A stretch of 40,000 bases of DNA from Chrysomallon squamiferum (GCA_012295275.1 CM022673.1:11793288-11833287); one strand, 5' to 3'; shown: positions 1 through 10,945, counted from the stretch's first letter. The notes: generated by a model not told the origin, from the letters alone. Program-made: numbers and translations.

Positions 1-28
1 AGAGCCAAAATAACCTCTATCGATTCTC
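1..28 (-). promoter_or_regulatory. composite ATCGAT / TATTTT-GGC motif, copy 1
   Basis: Read on the minus strand this is GAGAATCGAT, the spacer AGAGGT, then TATTTTGGCTCT. It matches the copies at 24371-24398 and 32851-32877 in order and spacing but lacks the TA after TATTTT, so its second half is not a MEF2 consensus. ATCGAT is the core of Onecut/CUT-type sites. The function is inferred only from recurrence. Confidence 0.35.
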
Positions 29-264
29 TCTGCCATTGAAGAAGGACATGATGAAACCATGGCGCTGGGAAGGTCCCAACCAGCTTGTAGTTGTAACGTG
101 AATGAGAGCGCTGAAGTCTGAACGCACAGTCTCGTTCCTAGCGTATTTCGTCTGCTCGATTTTAGGTTAATACTTTTATCGTCTGCACTGAATTTAGCTG
201 CATATATTTTGATGCTTTCAGATATTCAAGGACTTAATGTTATAAGAGGAAATTAAAATTAAAA
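1..264. other. unique non-coding sequence
   Basis: Non-repetitive sequence before the first microsatellite, with no credible reading frame. Bases 1-28 read on the minus strand carry GAGAATCGAT, six bases, then TATTTTGGCTC. This resembles motifs at 24371 and 32851 (separate entries). The element is cut by the window edge, so its upstream context is not visible. Confidence 0.6.
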
Positions 265-270
265 TATGTA

Positions 271-334
<64 letters not shown>

Positions 335-380
335 GATAGATAGATAGATAGATATGTATTTATGTATGTATGTATGTATG
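265..380. repeat. compound microsatellite TG-TA-TAGA-TATG
   Basis: About 50 bp of (TG)n runs into (TA)n, then (TAGA)n and (TATG)n. It is a simple-sequence compound array. The purity of each block suggests an active slippage locus. Confidence 0.97.
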
Positions 381-690
381 AAAACCACTACAGTTTAGTT
401 TTATTGATTGATTTGGCGTAAGTGTGTGTTTTTCAAAAGCAACGAACTGTTCAGTATTTATCTGGTTTTTAATTTTTAATTTTCTTTCGTATAAATAAAT
501 AAATGCTGGAAAATCAAATAGAGATATTTACCTAAACATCGGGATTTATTTAGCTAATTAATAATAAATAAGCTTTTAAAAATATATATATATATTTTAA
601 AATTTTCTTATCTCTATTTTCGTGTCATGTTTTTTTTTTTTTTTTTTTTTTTTTTTAGATTTTTAAGATTTTTTATTATCATTATTTGAT
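381..690. other. AT-rich spacer with T27 run
   Basis: AT-rich sequence without a recognisable gene. A homopolymer of 27 T lies at 630-656. Read on the minus strand this would be a poly(A) run, but no retroposed body is recognisable next to it. Confidence 0.7.
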
Positions 691-738
691 TGCACCGATC
701 TAACAGTTACAGATAAAATATTGTTCCGGGCACTGCTT

Positions 739-763
739 CCAAATTAGGACCTTCTAAAAATAG
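739..763. promoter_or_regulatory. SRF CArG box next to MEF2-like site
   Basis: CCAAATTAGG at 739-748 is an exact CArG box, CC(A/T)6GG, the SRF consensus. CTAAAAATAG at 754-763 is an exact MEF2 consensus site, YTAWWWWTAR. Both are MADS-box targets and lie 5 bp apart in non-repetitive sequence, about 135 bp before a CRE/RFX/CCAAT cluster. Single MEF2 matches are common in AT-rich DNA, so the pairing is the point. No binding data are available here. Confidence 0.4.
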
Positions 764-897
764 ACGGTTACCAATGAGAACATGAAACGGTTTACAGAAA
801 ACAGACTATGGCCTGCCTCAGAATTACACTATATCAAAAGTTGGGGTTTGACGTTAAAAGATGGGGTCGTAACTCCTTGATGACGCCCCTCTGCTCA

Positions 898-942
898 TGA
901 CGTCAGTGTCGCTATTGGCAACCGTCCAATCGTTTTACGTCA
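898..942. promoter_or_regulatory. CRE - X-box - CCAAT - CRE cluster
   Basis: In order: TGACGTCA at 898-905 (perfect CRE palindrome), GTCGCTATTGGCAAC at 908-922 (two RFX half-sites, GTNRCY and RGYAAC, with a 3-nt spacer), CCAAT at 926-930 (NF-Y type) and TTACGTCA at 935-942 (CRE/ATF type). The X-box also contains ATTGG, an inverted CCAAT. RFX, CREB/ATF and NF-Y sites at this spacing recall animal X-Y box promoters. No transcript can be assigned, so this is a candidate promoter or enhancer core. Confidence 0.45.
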
Positions 943-1043
943 CGGCTGTTCATTCCTTCACCATTTACGGCATTTATTAGACTTCGTAAATCAAATGTTG
1001 TGTATCTGAAAAACAGAAACCATATTATCATTATTGCTGAATC
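943..1043. other. unique sequence downstream of the motif cluster
   Basis: Non-repetitive sequence with no open frame of note. It is the likely transcribed side if the cluster at 898-942 were a rightward promoter, but no TATA box, initiator or splice donor stands out. Confidence 0.4.
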
Positions 1044-1164
1044 AACGAGGGGGAAAAAAAAAAGGAAGAAGAAGAAGAAATAAATGAATAATAGTAATCA
1101 AAAAATATATGAAAGAAAAAAGTGAGACAATAATAAAGGTGCATGAAATTAAAGAGTAAATAAA

Positions 1165-1207
<43 letters not shown>

Positions 1208-1215
1208 AAAAAATA
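1044..1215. repeat. A/G-rich tract and (TA)n
   Basis: A purine-rich stretch of A runs and GAA triplets is followed by AT-rich DNA and a (TA)n block at about 1167-1204. This is simple sequence, and the frames crossing it are not coding. Confidence 0.9.
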
Positions 1216-1593
1216 ATTTCATTTTTTTTGTTTTTCATTTTTGTTTAACCAATGTACAAGTTTTAAAGAACATCTGATGAAATAGTGGTTTGCACTTAAA
1301 TGGATCCAGATTTAAAATGATTCCTGTTTAGTTTAAGATAGTAAGGTCAACGTTTTACACAAGGTGATGATTAGGTCATGATGACCTGTAGATAGTATTT
1401 TCTACGTTTATCGAAGAGACCGATCTAAATGATATCGTCGATCTAAATGATGTCGTCTATCACACGATGAAGATGTAACGAAGTCATAGCGTGTAGTCGT
1501 TCACTTGTAAAATGTACATTATTGAGAAATATTGTGTATGTGTGTGTGCTGGCTATGTTTTGTCCGTCTTAGTCTTTGATTCTTTCTCTTTGT
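1216..1593. other. unique sequence with an 18-bp tandem duplication
   Basis: Mostly unique DNA. CGATCTAAATGATATCGT at 1421-1438 is followed directly by CGATCTAAATGATGTCGT at 1439-1456, one mismatch. No gene is seen. Confidence 0.7.
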
Positions 1594-1890
<297 letters not shown>

Positions 1891-2094
1891 GAATCTATAT
1901 TTCTATCTGCCTATCCATACGTCTCTCATTTCCTTTCTTTGAATTCTGACCCTGCTTTCTTACTTCTGACTTCTGTTATTACAGACTCCATTATCTGCTG
2001 GCTTTATTCTATTTTCTGCTCTTAAACTTTCTATCATCACCATCATCACTTTCATAATTATCATCCTCGTTCATCTCACTGGAGTAGTCATAAT

Positions 2095-2233
<139 letters not shown>

Positions 2234-2755
2234 TTTTAAATGGCCATTACTCATAAAGTACCAACTCAGTCTCGGTTAAACCGCTTAAAGTGCACATTGT
2301 TTACTTATATGAATGAATCACTGATATGGCTGACATATCGCTCAGTCTGTTGAGTTTTACTTACACTTTTATGGAAGCCATGACGTCAGAGACCGACAAG
2401 AAAGAAAAAGATAAATGGCAGCCTCGAGAAAGAATCTCCTGCAGAATTGCTATAATTCTGTCATACTTTATTATTAACAAAGATTGATACACAATAATCA
2501 GTTCGAAGCACAGAAAATAGATCTGGGCAGAGAGTTTGAAAAACTGTATGCTATTTTTACACTTAGGTTTTATAATGTTCGCATGAATCATTTACTGAAA
2601 TACAGTACGTAAAATTATATGTAGGAAAATCAAATAGATTTATATTTATTTTGTGCAAGATCCATTCCATTTCTAACCATTACCTAATTATATCTATTCC
2701 AGTCAAAAAGCTATTTTAAAAGATATCATCAAAATACTATTTCATCTGTATTTTA
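2234..2755. other. unique AT-rich sequence with a CRE palindrome
   Basis: Non-repetitive sequence carrying TGACGTCA at 2381-2388 within CCATGACGTCAGAG. No convincing reading frame. The 76-codon minus-strand frame here has no recognisable domain. Confidence 0.55.
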
Positions 2756-2759
2756 TATT

Positions 2760-4915
2760 TAATATTGTACTGTATTTATCGTATATCATTATGTTGAAGT
2801 GTACTGTTTTATTATGAGTTATATTGTATTTTATATAATATACTGTCTCACTGTTTTATACTGCATTATATTGTTTTGCTGTATGAGACAAGGCTACGTT
2901 TATATTGTGTAAAATTACGTTTTATTGTATCATGTTGTATCATATTGTTTAATACCGTGTTGCTGAACGTAATGTAGTGTTATGTTCTATTACAGTGTAT
3001 AGAGTAGTGTTGTGTTGTATTGTATTATATTTAATAGTGTGGTGCTGTGTTCTATTACATTGTATAATGTACAGTTGTGTTGTATTTTATTACGCTATAT
3101 AGTGCAGTGGTGTATTGTGTTATATTGTATAATGTAGTGATGTGTTGTATTGTATTACACTGTTTAGTGTAGTGCTATGTTATACTGTATTACACTGGAT
3201 AGTGTAGTGTAGTGTTGTATTGTATTACACTGGCTAGTGTAGTGCTGTGTTGTATTGTATTACATTGTATAGTGTAGTGTAGTGTTGTATTGTATTACAC
3301 TATATAGTGTAGTGTAGTGTTGTACTGTGTTGCACGGAATAGTGTAGTGTTGTGTTATGTTCTATTACATTGTATTATATTGTATAATGTAGTGATGTGT
3401 TGTATTGTATTACACTGTTTAGTGTAGTGCTATGTTATACTGTATTACACTGGATAATGTAGTGTTGTGTTGTATTACACTGGCTAGTGTAGTGATGTGT
3501 TGGATAGTATTACATTATATAGTATAGTGTTGTGTTATATTGTATTACACTATATAGTGAAGTGTAGTATTGTATTGCTTTACATTGTATAGTGTAGCGA
3601 TGTGTTATATTGTATTACACTATATAGTGAAGTGTAGTGTTGTATTGCTTTACATTGTATAGTGTAGTGATGTGTTGTATTGGATTGTATAATGTACAGT
3701 TGTGCAGTATTTTATTACGCTATATAGGGCTGTATTGTATTGTATTACATTGTATAGTGTAGTGTAGTGTTATATCGTATTACACTATATATTGTAGTAA
3801 TGTGTTGTATTGTATTACACTGGATAGTGTAGTGTTGTGTTGTATTACGGTGGCTAGTGTAGTGTTGTGTTGTATTGTATTACACTGGATAGTGTAGTGT
3901 TGTGTTATATTGTATTACACTATATAGTGTAGTGATGTGTTGTATTGTATTACACTGGATAGTGTAGTGTTCTGTTATATTGTATTACACTATATAATGT
4001 AGTTTTGTGTTGTATTGTATTACGCTGTTTAGTGTAGTGTAGTGTTGTATTGTATTACACTGGATAGTGTAGTGTTGTGTTGTATTACGCTGTAGTGTAG
4101 TGTTGTGTTGTATTGTACAGTGTAGTGTGTAGTGTATGTTGTTTGTATTATACTGTGTTTGTATTACATTGTATAGTGTAGTGTAGTGTTGTATTGTATT
4201 TTACTGGACAGTGTAGTGTAGTGTGGTATTGTATTACATTGTACAGTGTAGTGATATGTTATATTGTGTTACATTGTATAGTGTAGTGTTGTGTTGTATT
4301 GTATTATACTGGACAGTGTAGTGTAGTGTGGTATTGTATTACATTGTACAGTGTAGTGATATGTTATATTGTGTTACATTGTATAGTGTAGTGTTGTGTT
4401 GTATTGTATTATACTGGACAGTGTAGGGTAGTTTTGTATTGCATTACATTATATAGTGTAGTCATATGTTGTATTGCGTTTTATAGTGTAGTCATGTATT
4501 GTATTATATTGTATAGTGTAGTGATGTGTTACATGTATTACATTATATACTGTAGAGTAGTGTTGCATTGTATTACATTGTCTAGTGTAGTGTTGTATTG
4601 TATTACACTGAATAGTGTAGTGTTGTGTTATGTTCTATTACATTGTATAGTGTAGCGTTGTGTTGTATTAGTTGTGTTGTATTATATTAGATTGTATAGT
4701 GTAACGATGTGTTATATTGTATTACACTGTATAGTTTAGTCATGTGTTGTATTGTATTTCATTGTTTTACATTGTATAGTGTAGTGCTGTGTTGTATTTT
4801 ATTACATTGTAGTGTTAAATTGTATTACGTTGTATAATTTAGAGTTCTACTGCATTACACTGGATAATGTAGTGCTGTGTTGTATTGTATTACATTGCAT
4901 AACAGTGATTTGTTG
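2760..4915. repeat. C-poor satellite, 5-bp and about 35-bp periods
   Basis: More than 2 kb of degenerate TGTAT, TGTAG and TGTTG pentamers is organised into a longer unit such as TGTATTACACTGGATAGTG plus GTTGTGTTG-type pentamers, close to 35 bp. Spacings between TTACACTGG landmarks are often multiples of 5. The plus strand is strikingly poor in C. Copies differ by substitutions and 5-bp indels, as expected for slippage on a pentamer base. The open frame near 4404-4655 is a product of the repeat. Confidence 0.9.
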
Positions 4916-5680
4916 AGCTGTATTGTTGTATATCGACGTAGAAAATTATTATATATTGTCCTGGATTTCATTTATTGTATTGCTCCGGTTTACTCTGCGT
5001 TATAATTATAGAATCTTTAAAAAAAAAAAAAAAAAATATTGTTTTTTATTGTGCTGTATTTTAAGGTTTTGTGCATTTTATGACTTACTGTATTGTGTAG
5101 CTATATTTTATTGTCATTTCTCTGTTTCATTTTTGTCTGTACTGAATAATACCACAGTGTCTTGTCTCTAGCAGTGTGATGTCTGATCTCTGACGACTTA
5201 AAGACACTGCAGTCTATTTTTATCAGATATGTTTCTGCTTGTCTCGTCTGGTTCCATTTAATTTCATGCGGTTTGATTACACTTCTTGCACCAGCCAGAA
5301 CTTCGGTGTTTTCTTCATTTACATTCTACACTCGCTTTGTCTCTCATTTTCACAGATTTCTATTGAGTTCAGTCTCTTTTTGCTTTCTTTCCTTTTCTCT
5401 TTCAGTCATTCATGTTTTTTTTTTTATCTTTCATTCATTCATTAATTTGTTGGTTCGTTTATTCATTTGTTTGCTCGTGGATTTATCCACCGTTGATGCT
5501 TTGATTCATGTTTTTATCTGCTTTTAACTTATTAATTATTTCGTTCTTTCGTTCGTTCTTTCATGCACATATCCAATATTAATTTATTCGTTCATTCGTA
5601 TTATGAAAGAAATATACAAAGGAATTATTATTAGCTAAAATTATTATTATCAGTGTGCACTTAGCATAAACTAGGCAATG
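4916..5680. other. T-rich low-complexity spacer
   Basis: T-rich sequence with an A run near 5019-5036 and TTCATTCATT-like degenerate tetranucleotides around 5420-5600. Hydrophobic open frames reflect the T content. I see no gene. Confidence 0.6.
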
Positions 5681-5925
5681 TGTATGTATATTTGTATGTA
5701 TGTATATTTGTATGTATGTAGGTATGTATGTTTGTGTGTATGTGTTTGTGTGTGCATGTATGTATGTGTGTATTTATGTATGTATGTTTGTGTGTATGTG
5801 TGTGTGTGTGCATGTATGTATGTATTTATGTATGTATGTGTATGTGTATATATGTATGTGTATATATATATATGTATGTACATACGTATATCTGTGTGTA
5901 TGTATGTATGTATGTATTTTACGGT
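5681..5925. repeat. (TATG)n array with TG variants
   Basis: Long interrupted tetranucleotide array, TATG with TTTG and TGTG variants. Frames on both strands stay open because a 12-bp period preserves phase; they encode only cysteine/tyrosine or histidine/threonine repeats. Confidence 0.97.
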
Positions 5926-6349
5926 AGTCATCTCTCTTTGCTTGTATTTCTTTATCTAGTCTGTCTGACTGATTATTTCGTTAAGCTCACCTGGAACTGC
6001 TGATATGAGATTTGAATTTCGCTGAAAGAAATGTTTTTCCCTTAAGATAAATGATAATTTTTTTTTTTTTAAATGGTAATTTTAAACAATATAATCTATT
6101 CTTGTTATGTCTTAAAGCAGACAAAATAATTTCAGTGATTACAAAGAACGAATGTAATAGTACCAGAACATTTTCTTAGATTATCGTTTTTAATATATAT
6201 ATATATAAAGTAAAAGAAGAAAACCCTCTTAGGAAAAGTCAATGAGAGTCTGTACGATATAAAGTAATAAATGAATAGATTTAATAGTATTTTATAATTT
6301 TCATTTTTATTACAAATCTCTCTATCTCTCTCTCTCTCTCTCTCTCTCA
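5926..6349. other. AT-rich spacer ending in (CT)n
   Basis: AT-rich sequence without gene features. A short (CT)n block lies at about 6318-6348, immediately before the next minisatellite. Confidence 0.65.
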
Positions 6350-6812
6350 AACTACTATAATACACTTACAATAATATAACATGTATATATATATGTTTTT
6401 GTGTCTCATATTACTATATTAATTTATTTACAATAATAAAACATGTATATATATATATATATATATTTGTGTCTCATATTACTATATTAATTTATTTACA
6501 ATAATAAAACATGTATGAATATATATGTGTACGTACGTACATATGCATGTTTATACTACTATTTATTTTCAATAATAAAACAATTATATATGTGTACGTT
6601 GGTACTCAATGTGTGTCAATACTAATTTATTTTCAATAATAAAACATGTATGAATATATATGTGTACGTAGGTACATACGCATGTGTGTGTGTCATACTA
6701 CTATATTAATTTATTTTCAATAATAAAACAATGTATGAATATATATGTGTACGTAGGTACATACGCATGTGTGTGTGTCATACTACTATATTAATTTATT
6801 TTCAATAACAAA
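6350..6812 (+). repeat. 60-85 bp AT-rich minisatellite
   Basis: About seven units start with TACTATATTAATTTATTT, then CAATAATAAAACATGTAT, then a variable (TA)n or TGTACGTAGGTACATACGC segment and TGTGTGTGTCATAC. Unit length varies from about 60 to 85 bp through the microsatellite part. The last units, from about 6619 on, are the most alike and contain GTACGTAGGTAC. AATAAA recurs in each unit and should not be read as polyadenylation signals. Confidence 0.9.
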
Positions 6813-7019
6813 ACGTGTCCCGTTCCTCGATCCGTGATCGTCAATTTATACAAATACGTAGGACACTTTTCTTTTTTTCATTTTAATTACACGACTTTTT
6901 AACTTTTACATCATTTGATTCCGTCATCCATTGTGTCATAGGTTGAATACACTAATACGTTTTACAGCCAGTTCCCACCGATTTACAAAACTAGTCAGAT
7001 GTTCTTAATAAAGCACTTG
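6813..7019. other. unique sequence upstream of the 7020 module
   Basis: Non-repetitive, moderately AT-rich, with no open frame. It joins the minisatellite to the CRE/RFX island. Confidence 0.5.
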
Positions 7020-7073
7020 TACGTCAATTGACGTTTTTGTTGCTATGGAAACGCGTCTTGGCAACCTACGTCA
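7020..7073. promoter_or_regulatory. CRE - X-box - half X-box - CRE module
   Basis: TACGTCA occurs at 7020-7026 and again at 7067-7073. Between them, GTTGCTATGGAAAC at 7039-7052 is an exact RFX X-box (GTHNYYATRRNAAC), and GTCTTGGCAAC at 7055-7065 has a second RFX half-site, GGCAAC. The layout parallels 898-942. In animals such X-boxes drive ciliary and some neuronal genes. The ATG inside the X-box at 7045 opens a 113-codon frame that I regard as accidental. Confidence 0.45.
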
Positions 7074-7206
7074 TAGACAATTCGTCAGGTCTATCGGTTG
7101 GTGGCGCTGGTCTCTTGCCTTTTGCGAGATTGTAAAAATATTTACTCAAATTAAATTAATAATGTGGCTGTTTTCGATGATTTTGTATCTCGTACAAACG
7201 TTTCCT

Positions 7207-7267
7207 TATTATGCAGTAAATTCGACTTTTTTCTTCTTCTTCTTCTTCTTTTTTTTTTTTTCAACAG
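7207..7267 (+). other. strong 3' splice-site-like sequence
   Basis: A long pyrimidine tract of TTC repeats and T runs ends in TTTTCAACAG, with the AG at 7266-7267. This is an excellent match to a metazoan polypyrimidine tract plus acceptor. A plain TTC microsatellite next to CAACAG could look the same. Confidence 0.35.
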
Positions 7268-7513
7268 ACGTTGTTCTCAAATGCATTAACAACTCCAGAG
7301 TTGTATTTATATCAAGCTATGCTAGTATTAGCCGAACTGCTGTATCTATTTCGATTCGTTCGCCTTCTATCGTTTCTCGACTGTGATAACATGCTGGCTA
7401 TTTTTGCCGTCGCTTCATCGACCTACGATAGGCAAGGTGCAAGAATAGAAAGCAGTGCGCTATTTTTAAGTGCTCGTTTCGCTCGCGTTATCATCATTTC
7501 GTATAATGAATAG
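7268..7513 (+). CDS. possible terminal exon, unknown product
   Basis: After the acceptor-like CAACAG the frame stays open for 81 codons to TAG at 7511-7513, with AATAAA at 7552-7557, about 40 bp further on. The composition is not low-complexity: residues of roughly 10-50 are hydrophobic (LAELLYLFRFVRLLSFL) and the rest is mixed. No ATG lies at its start, so it would be a 3' exon. I recognise no domain. No clear upstream donor or first exon is seen, though the CRE/RFX module lies 200 bp upstream. It may equally be a chance open frame in a GC-richer island. Confidence 0.18.
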   Translation, partial: TLFSNALTTPELYLYQAMLVLAELLYLFRFVRLLSFLDCDNMLAIFAVASSTYDRQGARIESSALFLSARFARVIIISYNE

Positions 7514-7559
7514 TAAGAGGTTGCGTCGATCGTACGTAATATTAATGTGACAATAAAAG

Positions 7560-7740
7560 CGATTTTATTTATTTATTTATTTATTTACTGACTTGGCGCT
7601 TGCGTTGTGTGTGAGTGTTATTAATGTGACAGTATAGGTTGTTTTTATTTATGTATTTATTGTTATTTGTTTCATTGTTTGTTTGTTTGTTTGTTTGTTT
7701 TTTTATTTATATTTTGGAAAATAAATTCTGTTCATTTCTG

Positions 7741-7813
<73 letters not shown>

Positions 7814-7990
7814 GTCTGTCTGTCTGTCTGTCTATCTGCTTGTTTGTCTATCTATTTATCCGTCTATCTATCTATCTATGTGTCTATCTGCTTGTTTGTC
7901 TATATATCTGTATGTCTGTTTATCTATCTATCTATATCTATCTATCTATCTATCAGTTTATCAATTTGTCTTTCTTTCTATCCATTTATC
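7560..7990. repeat. TTTA, TTTG and (TATC)n arrays
   Basis: (TTTA)n lies at 7563-7588 and (TTTG)n at about 7674-7700. From 7738 there is a long (TATC)n block with TGTC variants up to about 7982. The array is almost pure at 7738-7812. Translated frames across it are artefacts. Confidence 0.97.
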
Positions 7991-8318
7991 TATAGGTCTT
8001 TTTATCTTATTATTACATTGATACATCAGTCCGTTTTGTTTGTCTGTTCCTGTTCTGTCAGTTGCTTTTTATTTATTCTGTAGAATCTCTCCTCCTCTTC
8101 TTGCTGTTAATGATAAAAATAATTTAATTGTTCCATTACATACCCTCTGTGAAATTTTTTTTTGTTGAATAATACATACTGTATTTGTATTTGTCGTTCG
8201 AACTGCATATACGATAGCTTGTAATGGACATAAAAATCGACAGTAGATCTTATTTCACAGTGTATACCCAGTTTTTTAACAATACTTCTTCTGATAGTTA
8301 TTTATAAAAAAGACAAAG

Positions 8319-8320
<2 letters not shown>
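7991..8320. other. AT-rich spacer, nothing recognised
   Basis: AT-rich unique sequence. I see no gene, RNA or motif cluster. Confidence 0.6.
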
Positions 8321-8349
<29 letters not shown>

Positions 8350-8366
8350 CATACATACATACATAC
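8321..8366. repeat. (ACAT)n microsatellite
   Basis: Pure (ACAT)n of about 11 units. Confidence 0.98.
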
Positions 8367-8399
8367 ACACAATCATCCATCTCTAAAACAATTTTTAAA

Positions 8400-8717
8400 A
8401 AACCGATTATATAAATTTGAATAAATCTGAATCAAACATAATATGAATAAAATGAATAAATAAATGAATTACTCTAATGAAAAATGAATAAATCAACGGA
8501 TGAATGAATAAATCATTCAAATGATAAATCAGTAAATGAATCAGTGAATAACTCAAAGGATGAACAGACGAACGTATGAATTTATCAATTACTCAGAAGA
8601 TAAATGAATTACTCTGACATACAATGAATGAACAAAGCAGTTATTTAAATTATGAATCAGTTACTAAATAAATGAAACGAATCACTCAAATAAGCAATCA
8701 GTAAACGAGAACATAAC

Positions 8718-8718
<1 letters not shown>
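8400..8718. repeat. degenerate ATGAATAA-type minisatellite
   Basis: Repeated short words such as AATGAATAAAT, AATCAGTGAATAACTCAAA and GATAAATGAATTACTC recur at irregular 15-45 bp spacing. The plus strand is rich in A and poor in C. It looks like an old tetranucleotide-derived minisatellite. Confidence 0.65.

Positions 8719-8719
<1 letters not shown>

Positions 8720-8748
<29 letters not shown>
8720..8748. repeat. T29 homopolymer
   Basis: Uninterrupted run of T followed by AT-rich unique sequence. It might be the poly(A) tail of a minus-strand retroposed copy, but no element body is recognisable. Confidence 0.95.
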
Positions 8749-8751
<3 letters not shown>

Positions 8752-9640
8752 ATAAAATCGATAAACAAACGGATAGACCTGTGTACAAAAAATATAAACA
8801 ACAACAAAAACAAATACAACGTAGATGCAAAGACGTTAACTCTGTCAGGGAGTTAATTAGAAAAAACACCGTTTCTCTTCTTTATCTTAATTAATTTACA
8901 CCGTCGTGAAATTATTGAATTATTGGAGTTTCATCCATTAAGTTTATCTCATTGCGTCAGTCGATGGTTTACGCATTTCCATGCTTACAGAAATAAAAAA
9001 AAAAAAAAAAAACCACAGACAATATTAATCTATAAAATAACATAAGAAAGAGGAAAGATATTGAAGTTAAAATATGCTTGCGCTAGTAACGTCATGAATG
9101 GAGATGTTGACAAAACAAATTCGTGTGCTCCTGCGTTGGTCTTTGCCGTCCAAACGTCACTGTCCATGTATTTCACGAACAAAAGATCACCTACATGAAC
9201 GAATCAATATAAACCTCGCCACGTCACTAAGTCATCATAAAAGAGACATAGGAGGATGTTGTTGTTGCTGTTGTTGTCCTAGTTGTCGCCCACGTAACCG
9301 TGTGTAACTAATTTGGTCACCGGTTTGGTATTTACTTTTTAATAGTTTACGTAAATGTGTCTGTGAGTCGTCTGTTTGGCTGTGTTTTTTGTCTGTGCGT
9401 TAGAGTTGTTTATCTACAGGGGTATTTTAAAACAATAACTGCCTTTGGTGTCGTTTACTGTTCTTGTTTTTATTTTTATTTCTTGTCTGTCTGTTTGTCA
9501 GTCTGTCTGTCATCACATGTAGGTCATTTTTCTAATATCATTAACTCCTTTGTCTTAACTCTTCCTTTTATAACGCAGCTATATCTCAGATCTTTATATT
9601 ATAATACATAACAAATAACAATAATAGGAATGCCATTAAC
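8749..9640. other. unique island, no gene recognised
   Basis: A moderately GC-richer segment covers about 8820-9300. It includes AACGTCATG near 9089 and TTAACTC..GAGTTAA, a 7-bp inverted repeat, near 8837-8857. A 69-codon frame at 9098-9307 ends in a cysteine run from TGT/TGC repeats and shows no domain. From 9360 the sequence becomes T-rich with TGTC repeats near 9484-9512. Confidence 0.5.
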
Positions 9641-9650
9641 AATATCAAAA

Positions 9651-9676
9651 ATAATAGAAATAATAACAATAATATT

Positions 9677-9712
<36 letters not shown>

Positions 9713-9785
9713 AATAACAACAACAATAATAACAATAATAATAATAACAATAACAAAAATAAAAATAAAAATAAAAAAAAAAAAA

Positions 9786-9846
<61 letters not shown>
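9651..9846. repeat. AAC/AAT trinucleotide array
   Basis: Mixed AAT and AAC triplets, nearly pure (AAC)n at about 9676-9711, an A-rich bridge, then pure (AAT)n at 9786-9840. Asparagine, threonine or isoleucine frames are artefacts. Confidence 0.98.
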
Positions 9847-10505
9847 TAGTATTAAAATAAATCATATAAATTTTAAAACTATTTCTACCTTGACTACGAA
9901 CAGACATTTATTACTTTTGTTTTTAAAAGTTTATTCTGTTGTTTTTTTTGTTTTTTTCAAGATTTAGTTTTGTTTTTTCTGTATTTTTATTATTGTTTTT
10001 GTTTTTATTTACACAATATGTTATATTTTATTTATAACATCTGTTAATATTTTATTTTATTTTATTTATATATTATTTTAAATTTAATTTAGTTTTAATT
10101 GTAGTCACATTCCGTCATTTATTTTAATTCATTTTATTTTTATTTATACAATTTTATTTTGCTTTGTTTAAATTAATATTAATTTATTCCACATTATTGT
10201 ATTTTAGTTCACTTTTTAGATCGTTATAAATTAATCCAAATTATTAAAATAATATAACAACATGTCAAAAACACAATACAGATATTTTTCACCATATTCA
10301 ATTATATGTGGACGAGAACTTGAAATCAACAATGATGAATTTTATTTCAAAGATTTTGTTTTGGATTTTTGTGACAGTGGATTAATTTGAAATTAGAATA
10401 TAATTATAAGAGAACACAATTTAACTGTGAAAGCCCAAAATAATATTTTCACAGATTAGAAGACCAATCATGTGAACACCAATCTAGTGAGGTCAGATTG
10501 TGACG
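9847..10505. other. AT-rich spacer
   Basis: TTTATTTTA-rich low-complexity DNA up to about 10210, then AT-rich unique sequence. No gene features seen. Confidence 0.65.
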
Positions 10506-10519
10506 TTTAAAGTGTAAGT

Positions 10520-10657
10520 TTAACAACAAGAATAACAACAATAATATTGATAATAATGATGATGATATGACGATGACTATGATGATTATGGTAATAATAA
10601 TGAATGGAAGTGTATGTATCTTGATATATATTAAAAACATTATTTTGGTTTTCATAT

Positions 10658-10723
<66 letters not shown>

Positions 10724-10760
10724 GTAATAATAATGTTATTATTATTATATTTTATCATTA
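10520..10760. repeat. AAT/ATG trinucleotide array
   Basis: Interrupted AAT, AAC and ATG triplets. Pure (AAT)n at about 10660-10688 changes to pure (ATG)n at 10688-10723, then AAT/ATT. Confidence 0.96.
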
Positions 10761-10822
10761 CAATTTTATTTTTACATTATTTTACATTATTAGAAATAAT
10801 GGTGCTTGTAGTAGGACCAATA

Positions 10823-10873
<51 letters not shown>

Positions 10874-10914
10874 TTATATCTATCTATCTATCTATCTATC
10901 TGTCTGTCTATCTG

Positions 10915-10945
<31 letters not shown>

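Noticed and set aside
630-656. Homopolymer T/A runs (630, 8720, 24241, 28814, 32687, 37204) as tails of retrogenes
   Set aside because: No processed coding sequence or target-site duplication is recognisable next to any of them.
6350-6812. Clustered polyadenylation signals (AATAAA)
   Set aside because: Each lies at the same place in a tandem repeat unit and reflects the repeat.
7045-7386. 113-codon frame starting METRLGNLRH
   Set aside because: Its ATG lies inside an X-box motif and it reads through the T/C tract as a phenylalanine run. The tract looks more like a splice-acceptor pyrimidine tract or a microsatellite.
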